DNA of 38,326 bases from an uncultured Eubacteriales bacterium (GTDB lineage: Bacteria > Bacillota > Clostridia > Oscillospirales > CAG-272): positions 1-38,326 of the forward strand of contig CATKFO010000034.1 of assembly GCA_949747515.1 (NCBI GenBank). The letters run 5' to 3'. A program made the position numbers and the translations under genes. Below, piece by piece: positions 13,505-21,671 of this stretch (position 1 is its first letter; every line of letters begins with the position of its first letter). The notes under the pieces are model-generated. The model worked only from the letters and a program-made list of their open reading frames with translations, did no database searches and had not been told where the DNA came from.

Positions 13505-14119
13505 TCATATACGAACATAAGGATTCTTTTCTTTTTGGTTTCCAATTGTAGACGATTCTCCATGACCGGGATATATTTCCGTTTCGTCCGGCAATTCGCA
13601 CAATATCTTTATTGAATTACGTAAAGCTTTTCCGTCTCCTCCTGGAAAATCGTCTCTTCCAATAGACATATTGAACAATGTGTCTCCCGTAATAAGCTTA
13701 TTTCCGCATTTATAGCATACGGAACCAGGAGTATGCCCCGGCGTATGAATAACGTCTATATATTCATCGCCGACAGATAACTTTTCTCCGCCTGAAAGGG
13801 TATGCTCTGGGAATGCAAACGATTTATCCTGCTCAAGCATACAAAACAAACTAAGATTAGGATTTACAAGAGCCGAAGCGTCGTTTTCATGTACCAAAAG
13901 AGGAACGCCAAGCGTTTCTCTTGCTTCTTCTAGAAACAACATATGATCGAAATGAGCGTGCGTAAGTAATATATATTTGACGGAAGCTTGTTTTTCTCTC
14001 AAAGTTCGAGTAATACTTGAAAGTTCAGCTGACGGATCTATAATAACCCCTTCGTTTTCTGAAATTAAAAGATAACAGTTTGATGAAAATCCCCGCGTCG
14101 GTATATTAATTATTTTCAT
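13505..14119 (-). CDS. MBL-fold metallohydrolase (glyoxalase II-like)
   Basis: The protein has 204 residues from ATG14119, 9 nt after AGGAG; a TTG at 14125 is only 3 nt from that site. The zinc-binding motif THAHFDH spans 53-59. Further ligands are in HTPGHTPGS, the GDTLF aspartate and the C-terminal YPGHG. This is the small one-domain glyoxalase II-like hydrolase of Firmicutes; the substrate is uncertain (thioesters such as hydroxyacylglutathione-type compounds are the usual guess). It is 50 bp upstream of gltX on the same strand. Confidence 0.85.
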   Translation of the reverse strand: MKIINIPTRGFSSNCYLLISENEGVIIDPSAELSSITRTLREKQASVKYILLTHAHFDHMLFLEEARETLGVPLLVHENDASALVNPNLSLFCMLEQDKSFAFPEHTLSGGEKLSVGDEYIDVIHTPGHTPGSVCYKCGNKLITGDTLFNMSIGRDDFPGGDGKALRNSIKILCELPDETEIYPGHGESSTIGNQKEKNPYVRI

Positions 14120-14283
14120 TGTCAAATTCTCCTATTATTCACACATAGAAGCGTCGGTATTATCATAATATATTATTGCCATTTTTACCATAAAGTATAT
14201 CGTTATATATAGTACCACAAATCCTTTGAAAAGTCTATACCGACAAGTAATATTTGACGTATTTTATATAGATGGGAGAAGTT

Positions 14284-14916
14284 ATGAACTTTAAGCTCAA
14301 ACGAAATATGCCCAAATACAATTTTAAATTTAAGTTATTTATTGCAGTTGTTATTATAGCTGGAATTTTACTATCAATTTTTTCCTATAATCGCATTGTT
14401 ACAGATAGGGTTCGAGAATCTGTTATGCGAGAGGCAAAGGAAAAAACTGTGGTTATGATAAAAGAATCAACGCGCGAATTTCTTGAAACACATAAAAATT
14501 TTGCCGAAGCATGTTTTACACAAACTGACAAAACAAAGAATAAAAGCTCGTCATATGCAATAAACACTGAACTAATCAATTTAGCCGAAAATGAAATTAT
14601 AACTCTGCTAAAAGAAAAGCTCGAACAAACCTCTGTAATATCTATAAAAATTCCGGTAGGTTCTTTAATGAATAATCAATTCTTTTCTGGAAAAGGATTT
14701 CCAGTCAATATAAAAGTATATATGAGCACGTCTATCTCTTCGTCCGTATCAAGCAATATTGAAAGCGCCGGAATAAATCAATCGTTATATAAAATTATGC
14801 TTAAAATAGACGTTGAAGGCGAGCTGATTTTTCCCAAAGGAAGCGAAAAATTTAACGTTTCGTCAACCGTTCCATTAGGTGAAAAAATAATTATGGGGAG
14901 CGTTCCTCTGTCATGA
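14284..14916 (+). CDS. yunB: Sporulation protein YunB
   Basis: ATG14284 follows GGGAGAAG, so it is preferred over ATG14272, and the product has 210 residues. One transmembrane helix (about 18-37) is followed by an extracytoplasmic domain with YunB hallmarks: EINTELINL-like IN-EL segment, IPVGSLMNNQFFSGKGFPVNIKV, SAGINQSLYKIMLKI, and a final SSTVPLGEKIIMGSVP. In Bacillus subtilis YunB is made in the mother cell and contributes to spore formation. Its presence supports the view that this organism makes spores, which matters for the split cotJC. Confidence 0.85.
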   Translation: MNFKLKRNMPKYNFKFKLFIAVVIIAGILLSIFSYNRIVTDRVRESVMREAKEKTVVMIKESTREFLETHKNFAEACFTQTDKTKNKSSSYAINTELINLAENEIITLLKEKLEQTSVISIKIPVGSLMNNQFFSGKGFPVNIKVYMSTSISSSVSSNIESAGINQSLYKIMLKIDVEGELIFPKGSEKFNVSSTVPLGEKIIMGSVPLS

Positions 14917-14951
14917 ACATCCCTGAGAATTAAAGACATATTGCATTTTCT

Positions 14952-14979
14952 TTGAAAATATGATACTATATTATATAAT
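14952..14979 (+). promoter_or_regulatory. Promoter of the DivIVA-like gene
   Basis: TTGAAA (14952-14957) and TATAAT (14974-14979) are separated by 16 bp, 30 bp before the start codon. Confidence 0.5.
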
Positions 14980-15009
14980 ACGACAGCTATATGCAGGAGA
15001 GATTATATA

Positions 15010-15771
15010 ATGGGGGAAAATATAAAATTCAGGTTATCAATGAGGGGCTATAATAAAGTAGACGTAAATTCATATATACTTGAAATGGATCGCCGTTTCA
15101 AAGAGAATGAAAACAAATCGAAGGATTGCGTCAACCGATTGCAGGAAAGAATATCGGAGTTGGAGGCTGAAAACAGCTTACTAACGGAACAACTGAAATC
15201 CAGTCAATTTAAAGCTGAACCTTCATTAGAGAGCATTGAAAAAGAAGATGAATTAAAACCAGACGAGAAAAAATGCGAGAATTATTCCTGTAATATAAGT
15301 TCAATAGAAAATAAAAATACATATGATAAATTAAAATCGGAGCTTTACGACAAAATTAGCGCGCAGGTAGGAAATATACTAATAAACGCCGCAAAAAACG
15401 CCGACGATATTGTCAGACAGGCTGAAAAAAAGGCAAAAAAAATAGTGGAGAACGCCGACGATAAGGCGGAAGCAAATATTGATCGACTTACGGAAATAAT
15501 GCGGTCTTTAACGTTTGAAGTTATTCAAAATACAAATGAAAATATAGAAAACTTCGTTAAAGACTTTTATACTTATGTGGAAGACGCCGCCTGTTCGTCA
15601 AAATCTCTTTCAAACGAGCTTGAAAGAAAATACCAGGATATGCAAAATAAGATATCGTTTTATCATGAAAGTCTGAAAGAAGGAGTCGACAACAGTATCA
15701 AAAGGTTATACGAAGCGTCGCAAAAAATTGATAATTCCAAATATGAAATTATTGATCAAAACCTGCAATAA
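15010..15771 (+). CDS. DivIVA-domain coiled-coil protein
   Basis: The protein has 253 residues and GCAGGAGAG upstream. The N-terminus (FRLSMRGYNKVDVNSYILEMD, residues 6-26) is the DivIVA membrane-curvature-sensing segment. It is followed by coiled coil at about 30-70, an acidic linker, and a long helical C-terminal half with an Ala/Lys-rich stretch (AKNADDIVRQAEKKAKKIVENADDKAEANI) common in DivIVA-like proteins. It probably marks cell poles or division sites. It is shorter in the conserved part than classical DivIVA, so a SepF/GpsB-like specialised role is also possible. Confidence 0.75.
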   Translation: MGENIKFRLSMRGYNKVDVNSYILEMDRRFKENENKSKDCVNRLQERISELEAENSLLTEQLKSSQFKAEPSLESIEKEDELKPDEKKCENYSCNISSIENKNTYDKLKSELYDKISAQVGNILINAAKNADDIVRQAEKKAKKIVENADDKAEANIDRLTEIMRSLTFEVIQNTNENIENFVKDFYTYVEDAACSSKSLSNELERKYQDMQNKISFYHESLKEGVDNSIKRLYEASQKIDNSKYEIIDQNLQ

Positions 15772-15805
15772 TATATCTAAATTTAAACTCAACGCTCTAA
15801 AAAGA

Positions 15806-16375
15806 TTATATAATAATTTTATATCCAATATTTCTTTTCGATTCAATAAGTGGAATGCAAGAATAAAATCTCGTCTTCTGATTGATGTTGTGTATATGCA
15901 CTGGTATTGAATTGATGCTTTTTGAATCTATACAATGGTTGGCGATATCTGAAATACTATTCCACCTATGGCTGTAAAAAGACAGATACTTAAGTATTAG
16001 TTTTTCCGTATATGTAATTCGTAATGCGTTTCCTCTTATATGCGCTTTATTGCCGTCTACATATAATCTTCCTATACCAAAGGATTCAACGTTAACCCCA
16101 TATTTTACGCTTAATAAATCAGCGCATCTTTCAACAATTCTATTTAACTCTATTCTACGACGCGCAGAATTTCCAAAAGCTTTTCCGTCGGCTAAAATGA
16201 TAAGCTCTTCATCCATAACAGATTTACAATCAGATAACTTAAATGAAATTACAGCGTCCTTTGAATTTATAAATTCATTGGGATTGCATAAATTACATGG
16301 AAATCCAGATTTAATAAGCAATTTTCTAACCGTTTTTCCTCTTAAGGTTTCGGATCCGTCGATTATTGTTATCAT
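15806..16375 (-). CDS. Winged-helix protein with degenerate N-terminal domain
   Basis: The protein has 189 residues. Residues about 115-189 match the OmpR/PhoB winged helix (ALRITYTEKLILKYLSF, ISDIANHCID, VHIHNINQKTR, IESKRNIGYKIII). The first 90 residues start like a receiver domain (ITIIDGSETLRGKTVRKLLIKSGF) but no clear phosphoacceptor aspartate on strand 3 or conserved Lys is visible. It is probably a DNA-binding regulator not controlled by phosphorylation. The ribosome binding site is weak. It is convergent with the DivIVA-like gene, 34 bp away. Confidence 0.6.
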   Translation of the reverse strand: MITIIDGSETLRGKTVRKLLIKSGFPCNLCNPNEFINSKDAVISFKLSDCKSVMDEELIILADGKAFGNSARRRIELNRIVERCADLLSVKYGVNVESFGIGRLYVDGNKAHIRGNALRITYTEKLILKYLSFYSHRWNSISDIANHCIDSKSINSIPVHIHNINQKTRFYSCIPLIESKRNIGYKIII

Positions 16376-16426
16376 TTTTCATTTTCCAATTTGCGTATGC
16401 TCGTATTGATACATATAAAACTATAT

Positions 16427-16461
16427 AAAAAAGGGATATTCGCCTTACTGGCAAGTATCCC
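16427..16461 (-). terminator. Terminator of the decarboxylase operon
   Basis: On the minus strand GGGATA and TATCCC (16433-16438 / 16456-16461) form the stem, with an inner GCC / GGC pairing, followed by TTTTTT. It lies 10 bp after the oadA stop. Confidence 0.75.
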
Positions 16462-16471
16462 CTCTTTTTTA

Positions 16472-17869
16472 CTATATGGAATGCACTCCCACTTTAGCGT
16501 CGCTGTGTTCTGAGTCAACCCCATATTTTTTATTTTTTCTCTCTTCAAAGAATTTCACGGCTACCTGTTCGAACAAAGCGTATGAAAGAACGTCTTCCTC
16601 TTGCTCAGCGTATTTTTTTATCTGCTCTCGCAACGTTTCAAGTTCCGGTTTTAGAGCGTCTGCCGGACGTCCCGTTATCGGTTTCTCCGCGCCGATGATT
16701 TTTTTGCGGAATTCGCTGTCGATCTCAACCGGAGTTTTTCCATATTCTCCGCGAACAAGACCCTTAAATTCCTTCGACACCATTTTATAACGCTCCCCCA
16801 TTATAACGTTAAGAACAGCTTGCGTACCTACGATTTGTGATGAAGGCGTTACCAGCGGAGGATAACCGGCGTCAGCGCGAACTCTCGGGACCTCCGCGAG
16901 AACTTCGTCAAGCTTTTCACTCTTTCCCTGCTGCTTAAGCTGAGAAACAAGGTTAGAAAGCATTCCTCCGGGAACCTGATATATTAGCCCCTTAACGTCC
17001 ACCTTGAGCATTTTGGGATCAAGCAATCCGGATTCAATATATTTTTCTCTGAGCGGAGTAAAATACGCGCCGATTTCATTAAGTTTTTCAAGATCAAGAC
17101 CCGTATCGTATTCGCTTCCGGCAAGAGTAGCCACAATCGCTTCAGTCGGCGGCTGAGAAGTGCCGAGCGCCATAGGAGAAATAGCTGCGTCCACTATATC
17201 GACTCCGGCTTCAACGGCCTTAAGCACGGTCATAGACGCAAGGCCCGTGGTATAATGCGTATGAAGCTGAAGAGGAATGGAAACAGTCTCCTTAAGGGCT
17301 TTAACAAGGTCATACGCGGCATATGGCGTAAGAAGTCCGGCCATGTCTTTGATACATATCGAGTCGGCGCCCATTTCTTCAAGTTCTTTTGCATATTTTG
17401 CGAAAGATTCGTTCGAATGCGCCGGGCTTACAGTGTAGCTAATGGCGGCTTGAACGTGCCCTCCTTCGCGCTTTGTCGCGTCTATAGCGCATTTTAGGTT
17501 TCTGGAATCGTTAAGCGCGTCAAAGATTCTAAGAATATCTATTCCATTAGCAATAGACTTCTGAACGAAATATTCGACGACGTCGTCGGCATAGTGACGA
17601 TATCCAAGAATATTTTGTCCCCGGAAAAGCATCTGAAGTTTTGTATTTTTAACCTTATCTCTAATCTTTCTAAGACGCTCCCAAGGATCTTCTCCAAGAA
17701 AGCGAAGACACGCGTCAAACGTAGCGCCTCCCCACGCTTCAAGGGAATGATATCCGATGGCGTCCATTTTTGAAAGAATCGGAAGCATTTCTTCCGTAGT
17801 CATTCTCGTGGCAATAAGCGACTGATGAGAATCTCTTAGCACAGTTTCAGTAATTTTAACTTTAGCCAT
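16472..17869 (-). CDS. oadA: Oxaloacetate decarboxylase alpha / 5S-type carboxyltransferase
   Basis: The 465-residue protein has the DRE-TIM barrel start (TETVLRDSHQSLIATRM, 7-23), a metal-binding HTH in LQLHTHYTTG near 207, the AISPMALGTSQP segment and the conserved carboxylase domain. It transfers carboxyl between oxaloacetate/pyruvate and biotin. It has no C-terminal biotinyl domain; biotin is on the separate protein encoded at 19103-19468. AAAGGAT precedes the ATG. It is the last of five operon genes, 21 bp after oadB. By itself it could be a pyruvate carboxylase B-subunit; the context of OadB and OadG favours decarboxylation or transcarboxylation. Confidence 0.9.
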   Translation of the reverse strand: MAKVKITETVLRDSHQSLIATRMTTEEMLPILSKMDAIGYHSLEAWGGATFDACLRFLGEDPWERLRKIRDKVKNTKLQMLFRGQNILGYRHYADDVVEYFVQKSIANGIDILRIFDALNDSRNLKCAIDATKREGGHVQAAISYTVSPAHSNESFAKYAKELEEMGADSICIKDMAGLLTPYAAYDLVKALKETVSIPLQLHTHYTTGLASMTVLKAVEAGVDIVDAAISPMALGTSQPPTEAIVATLAGSEYDTGLDLEKLNEIGAYFTPLREKYIESGLLDPKMLKVDVKGLIYQVPGGMLSNLVSQLKQQGKSEKLDEVLAEVPRVRADAGYPPLVTPSSQIVGTQAVLNVIMGERYKMVSKEFKGLVRGEYGKTPVEIDSEFRKKIIGAEKPITGRPADALKPELETLREQIKKYAEQEEDVLSYALFEQVAVKFFEERKNKKYGVDSEHSDAKVGVHSI

Positions 17870-17890
17870 ATATTTTATCCTTTACGAAAA

Positions 17891-19069
17891 TCAAGCGAAA
17901 AATGTCAGGAACACCCCGGCTGCTACAGCCGAACCAATAACTCCCGCGACATTCGGTCCCATGGCGTGCATCAGTAAGAAATTCGACGGATTTTCCTGCT
18001 GTCCAACTTTTTGGGCTACTCGCGCGGCCATAGGCACCGCCGACACTCCGGCCGAGCCTATAAGAGGGTTTATCTTGCCTCTAGTAATTACATACATCAA
18101 CTTACCGAAAAGCAATCCGCCGCATGTGGACAGACAGAATGCAAGAAGGCCTAACGCAATTATGAACAAAGTTGTCGTTGACAAGAAGTTTTCAGCGTTT
18201 GCCGTAGCTCCTACTGAAACCCCTAAAAAGATCGTAACTATATTTATAAGTTCGTTTTGGGCGGTTTTAGAAAGGCGATCCGTTACTCCCGAAACGTTAA
18301 ATAAGTTTCCAAGCATCAAAAATCCTACGAGAGGCGCGGCGTCCGGCACAATTATAGTAACAATCAGCGTAACCATAACTGGAAAAATAACCTTTTCCAA
18401 AGTTGAGACGGTTCTCAAGTTCGTCATGACAACAGCGCGTTCTTTCTTAGTTGTAAGAAGCTTCATAAACGGAGGCTGTATCATAGGTATTAACGCCATA
18501 TAACTGTACGCAGCAATTGCGATAGCTCCTAAAAGAACCGGCGCCAGCGTTTTTGTTACAAGAATAGCCGTAGGACCGTCCGCTCCGCCTATAATTCCGA
18601 TAGCCGCAGCCGCTTTAGGAGTAAAACCGATGAAAAGCGCGCCTGCAAACGCTACGAATACGCCAAGCTGAGCCGCCGCTCCCAGAAACAGCGATTTAGG
18701 GTTGGCGATAAGCGGAGTAAAGTCAGTCATAGCTCCTATTCCGAGGAAGATAAGCGACGGATAAATTCCCAATTTTACGCCAAGATACAAAAAGTCTAGA
18801 AGAGAGCCCTCGCTTATAACTTGCGCTATATCTACATGATCGCCTAAAAAGAATTTTTCCATATGGAATAATTCGGCTCCAGGCAAGTTGGCGAGCAGCA
18901 TACCAAAAGCGATCGGCAGCAACAGCAGCGGTTCGAAGCCCTTTACAACCGCTAAATATACCAGAACTCCTACAATTGCGTACATTATGAGAGTTTTTAT
19001 TAAAAACACCGGATCAGACGCAAATTCAGCAAAGCCCGTAGAGTTCAGAAAGTCTAATATGAAATCCAA
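17891..19069 (-). CDS. oadB: Na+-translocating decarboxylase beta subunit
   Basis: The 392-residue, multi-pass membrane protein belongs to the OadB/MmdB/GcdB family. Diagnostic segments are GIGAMTDFTPLIANPKSLFLGAAAQLGVF, the GGADGPTAI loop that includes the Na+-site aspartate, and GSAGVSAVPMAARVAQ near the C-terminus. It decarboxylates carboxybiotin and exports Na+. The start is TTG19069, 9 nt after AAGGAG. Its length is normal for the family. Confidence 0.95.
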   Translation of the reverse strand: MDFILDFLNSTGFAEFASDPVFLIKTLIMYAIVGVLVYLAVVKGFEPLLLLPIAFGMLLANLPGAELFHMEKFFLGDHVDIAQVISEGSLLDFLYLGVKLGIYPSLIFLGIGAMTDFTPLIANPKSLFLGAAAQLGVFVAFAGALFIGFTPKAAAAIGIIGGADGPTAILVTKTLAPVLLGAIAIAAYSYMALIPMIQPPFMKLLTTKKERAVVMTNLRTVSTLEKVIFPVMVTLIVTIIVPDAAPLVGFLMLGNLFNVSGVTDRLSKTAQNELINIVTIFLGVSVGATANAENFLSTTTLFIIALGLLAFCLSTCGGLLFGKLMYVITRGKINPLIGSAGVSAVPMAARVAQKVGQQENPSNFLLMHAMGPNVAGVIGSAVAAGVFLTFFA

Positions 19070-19102
19070 TTTTCAGCGCTCCTTAATTAAATTTCCGGAG
19101 TT

Positions 19103-19468
19103 TCACGCGAGCGTTACGATGACGTCGCCCGACGAAACTGAAGCTCCCTGCGGCGCGTTTATAGCCGCTACGGTACCGGAAACCGGAGCGAATATCTCGT
19201 TCTCCATTTTCATTGCTTCCATTATGCAAACAAGAGAATCTTTCTCAATCTTGTCTCCCACTTTAACGTTAAGTCTGAGAATAGTTCCGGGCATAGGAGC
19301 GTTTACGGTGGCTCTGCCGGAAGGAGCTGCCGCCGGTTTAGGATCGGTAGACGCGGGAGCTGCAGGTATTTCAGGCTTAGAAGTAGTCGCGGATGCCGTA
19401 TGCTCGTTTTTTTCCTCTACGACGACCTCATATGTTACGCCGTTTACAGTTATATCGTAAGTTTTCAT
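19103..19468 (-). CDS. Biotin carrier protein of the decarboxylase
   Basis: The protein has 121 residues: an N-terminal strand region to about 22, a Pro/Ala-rich flexible linker (about 25-52), and a biotinyl domain with EAMKMEN at 84-90, so Lys87 carries biotin. It shuttles carboxyl groups between the two carboxyltransferases and OadB. It equals MmdC/OadC or the 1.3S subunit of transcarboxylase. It lies 33 bp upstream of oadB in the same operon. Confidence 0.95.
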   Translation of the reverse strand: MKTYDITVNGVTYEVVVEEKNEHTASATTSKPEIPAAPASTDPKPAAAPSGRATVNAPMPGTILRLNVKVGDKIEKDSLVCIMEAMKMENEIFAPVSGTVAAINAPQGASVSSGDVIVTLA

Positions 19469-19495
19469 AGTTTAATAATTACCTTTCTTTTTTCG

Positions 19496-19921
19496 TTATA
19501 TTATACTGTTTCCGTTCCACGGAGCGGCCGAGCCTTTTCGTTTAAACGACGCTACTTTAAACGCAGTGTTTCCGGCTCCCTGAGAATCCATATACGCCTG
19601 AATTGCGGCGGTAATTACGGCTACGGTTTCAAGATTTTGATCCGGCGCAGCCGTATCTTTATCCTCGATTGAGCCTATTTCCTCTATGTCTGAAGTTGCT
19701 CCAGCCTTTTTCTGCTTTGCATTAGCTCTCTTTTGAGGTATATCGTGGACAATAACCCTAAAGATAGTCAACGCAAGCCAAATTACAAACAGGACGGCGA
19801 AAACAGTCCCCAGTCCCATTAAAAGCATCTGACCAGCCTGAAAAGCCTTTTCCGACAAGGAAAGACCGTTATTCATTACGGAGTCAAAATTCGCTTCCGC
19901 AAACAAAGGTAGAAAATTCAT
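19496..19921 (-). CDS. OadG-like gamma subunit
   Basis: The start is ATG19921, 6 nt after GGAG; the ATG nine bases upstream has no site. The 141-residue protein has one transmembrane helix (about 33-56, MLLMGLGTVFAVLFVIWLAL) followed by a charged cytoplasmic segment, the OadG pattern. A C-terminal portion (VITAAIQAYMDSQGAG, FKVASFKRKG) is also common in MmdD-type subunits. It assembles the membrane decarboxylase complex. It lies 20 bp after the MmdA-type gene. Confidence 0.85.
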   Translation of the reverse strand: MNFLPLFAEANFDSVMNNGLSLSEKAFQAGQMLLMGLGTVFAVLFVIWLALTIFRVIVHDIPQKRANAKQKKAGATSDIEEIGSIEDKDTAAPDQNLETVAVITAAIQAYMDSQGAGNTAFKVASFKRKGSAAPWNGNSII

Positions 19922-19941
19922 GTTATTCTCCATTTCAAAAA

Positions 19942-21435
19942 TTACAGCGGCATATTAAAGTGTTTGCGAGACGCGGGACGCGCGCTTTTTTGAGAAAGCA
20001 TATATACTGCCGAAACAAGTTTCGCCCTCGATTCTTCTGCGGAAATAATATCGTCTATCTCTCCGGAAGAGGCGGCCTCTATAGGAGACGCAACCGTTTC
20101 AGTCCATTTGCTTTCAAGATCCTCGCGCGTTACGTTTCCTTCTATTTTGTCGTTTTCAAGAAACGCAACGGCGGTAGCGGCGTTCATCGGAGCTATCGCG
20201 GCGGTGTCCAGCGCGTATACGACGTCGGCGCCTATAGACTTCGATCCCATTACGGTAAATATTGTTCCGTAAGCTTCGCCGACCACAAGAGTGATCATCG
20301 GAGCCGTAGCCGAAGCATATGAATGAGCCAGTTTTGCAAATTCCGATATAAAAGGAGCTCTCTCGCTGTCGACAGTCATCGAGAATCCGTGAGAATCTAT
20401 AAGCGTAATAATAGGAAGATTAAACGAATCAAGAAGCGATACCATTCTGGAGGCTTTTCTTGCTCCGCAAGCCGTAAGCGTCCCAACTTCAACAGATTTA
20501 TTAGTGGCGATAATTCCAGCGGCGACTCCGCCGAGGGAAACAATTCCCGTCGTTACCTCGGGAGAATATGCGGAGAAGAATTCTAAAAAAGTTCCTTCGT
20601 CGGAAATAGCCGCAATCAAATCGCGGGCGTCTTTGCTTGAAGAATATACTGAAAAATCAACGCTTCTTCCTGTTATGTCCTTAGACAATTCGTCGGGCGT
20701 TCCCTCTGAGTTATTGGACGGCAAATATTTTAGTATAGAACGAGCGGCCGCCAGCGCTTCCCCGTCGCTCTTCACTTCTATTGCGGCGATCCCGTCTATA
20801 GTCATGTCGCGATCGCTTACAACGGACGAAGGATTGACCGATACCGAACCGCTTTCAGTTGATATAAGTATATCGAACATACCTGCGATAACGCCAGACG
20901 CTCCGGCGGCGTATCCGGGCGCTATCGCGATCTGCGGTATCACGCCGGATGCTTGCGATACGGTTTTCATTATTCTGCCGTAACCTGCAAGCGCTCGTAT
21001 ACCTTCTTTCAAGTACGCTCCATATGAATCGAAAATTCCTACGACGGGAGCTCCGTTTTCAAGAGCCAATTTATATAGATCGCATATCTTTTTAGCGTGA
21101 GCCTCGGTCACCGCACCGTGAACGCGGCTTACGTCTTGAGAGAAAGCATAAACAAGTTTTCCGTTTACAGCTCCCCATCCGGTAATAACGCTTTCAAATT
21201 CGCTCCGAACGTCAGAATCAATTTCTGAGGAACATCGTCTAACAAAAACGCCTGTTTCTGTAAATGTTCCCTCGTCAAAGAGAACCTCGAGCCTTCTTTT
21301 GGCGCTGAGAGCGCCGTCCGGAATATTACTTATACCGGTTCCGGGCTCAGCCAAAAGATCGCGCAGAACATTCGCAGTTTTATTTCCAAAACGCTTCAGA
21401 CGTTCCGCGAGTTCTTCAAGGTTACAAAAATCCAT
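19942..21435 (-). CDS. MmdA-type acyl-CoA carboxyltransferase
   Basis: The start ATG21435 lies 5 nt after GGAGG, and the product has 497 residues. It has the two crotonase-like halves of carboxyltransferases: the first with VFSQDVSRVHGAVTEAHAKKICDLYKLA, GYAAGASG, and the second with ACGARKASRMVSLLDSFNLPIITLIDSHG and VVGEAYGTIFTVMGSKSIGADVVYAL. The family includes methylmalonyl-CoA decarboxylase alpha, glutaconyl-CoA decarboxylase alpha and transcarboxylase 12S. It is slightly diverged from standard MmdA in several loops, so the acyl-CoA is uncertain. As the first operon gene it pairs with OadG-like, biotin carrier, OadB and OadA. Confidence 0.85.
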   Translation of the reverse strand: MDFCNLEELAERLKRFGNKTANVLRDLLAEPGTGISNIPDGALSAKRRLEVLFDEGTFTETGVFVRRCSSEIDSDVRSEFESVITGWGAVNGKLVYAFSQDVSRVHGAVTEAHAKKICDLYKLALENGAPVVGIFDSYGAYLKEGIRALAGYGRIMKTVSQASGVIPQIAIAPGYAAGASGVIAGMFDILISTESGSVSVNPSSVVSDRDMTIDGIAAIEVKSDGEALAAARSILKYLPSNNSEGTPDELSKDITGRSVDFSVYSSSKDARDLIAAISDEGTFLEFFSAYSPEVTTGIVSLGGVAAGIIATNKSVEVGTLTACGARKASRMVSLLDSFNLPIITLIDSHGFSMTVDSERAPFISEFAKLAHSYASATAPMITLVVGEAYGTIFTVMGSKSIGADVVYALDTAAIAPMNAATAVAFLENDKIEGNVTREDLESKWTETVASPIEAASSGEIDDIISAEESRAKLVSAVYMLSQKSARPASRKHFNMPL

Positions 21436-21474
21436 GAAATCCTCCAAATAAAATTACATTAAAGATTTATATAA

Positions 21475-21505
21475 TAGAGGATGGTATTAAAAAATTACCA
21501 CTCTA
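21475..21505. promoter_or_regulatory. Inverted repeat in the decarboxylase operon leader
   Basis: On the plus strand TAGAG-GA-TGGTA (21475-21486) and TACCACTCTA (21496-21505) pair as two 5-bp stems with a 2-nt bulge. A minus-strand TATAAT lies just upstream (21515-21510), so the repeat would sit at the transcription start as an operator or RNA hairpin. No matching -35 box is seen. Confidence 0.45.
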
Positions 21506-21671
21506 CCCCAATTATAATAATTTTAACTCAATTCCGTTCGAAAAGCAACGATACGCTATAATATTTACAAGAATTTAATATTTTAGAATTTCGGATAAAG
21601 AATAGAAATTTTAGGACAAATAGTGTATCATAATATTTATAGATTAAATTATTATACGGAGAGATAAAACG

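Noticed and set aside
14152..14243. GTCGGTAT ... ATACCGAC inverted repeat upstream of yunB
   Set aside because: Only 8 bp with about 75 nt between the arms; it may be chance in AT-rich DNA.
20323..20983. Long plus-strand frames antisense to the decarboxylase genes
   Set aside because: They are shadows of the high-information minus-strand genes and have no ribosome binding sites or recognisable domains.
21490..21515. On the minus strand GGGGTAGAGTGGTAA looks like a tRNA D-arm
   Set aside because: No acceptor, anticodon or T-arm (GGTTCGA) sequences follow; the similarity comes from the inverted repeat.
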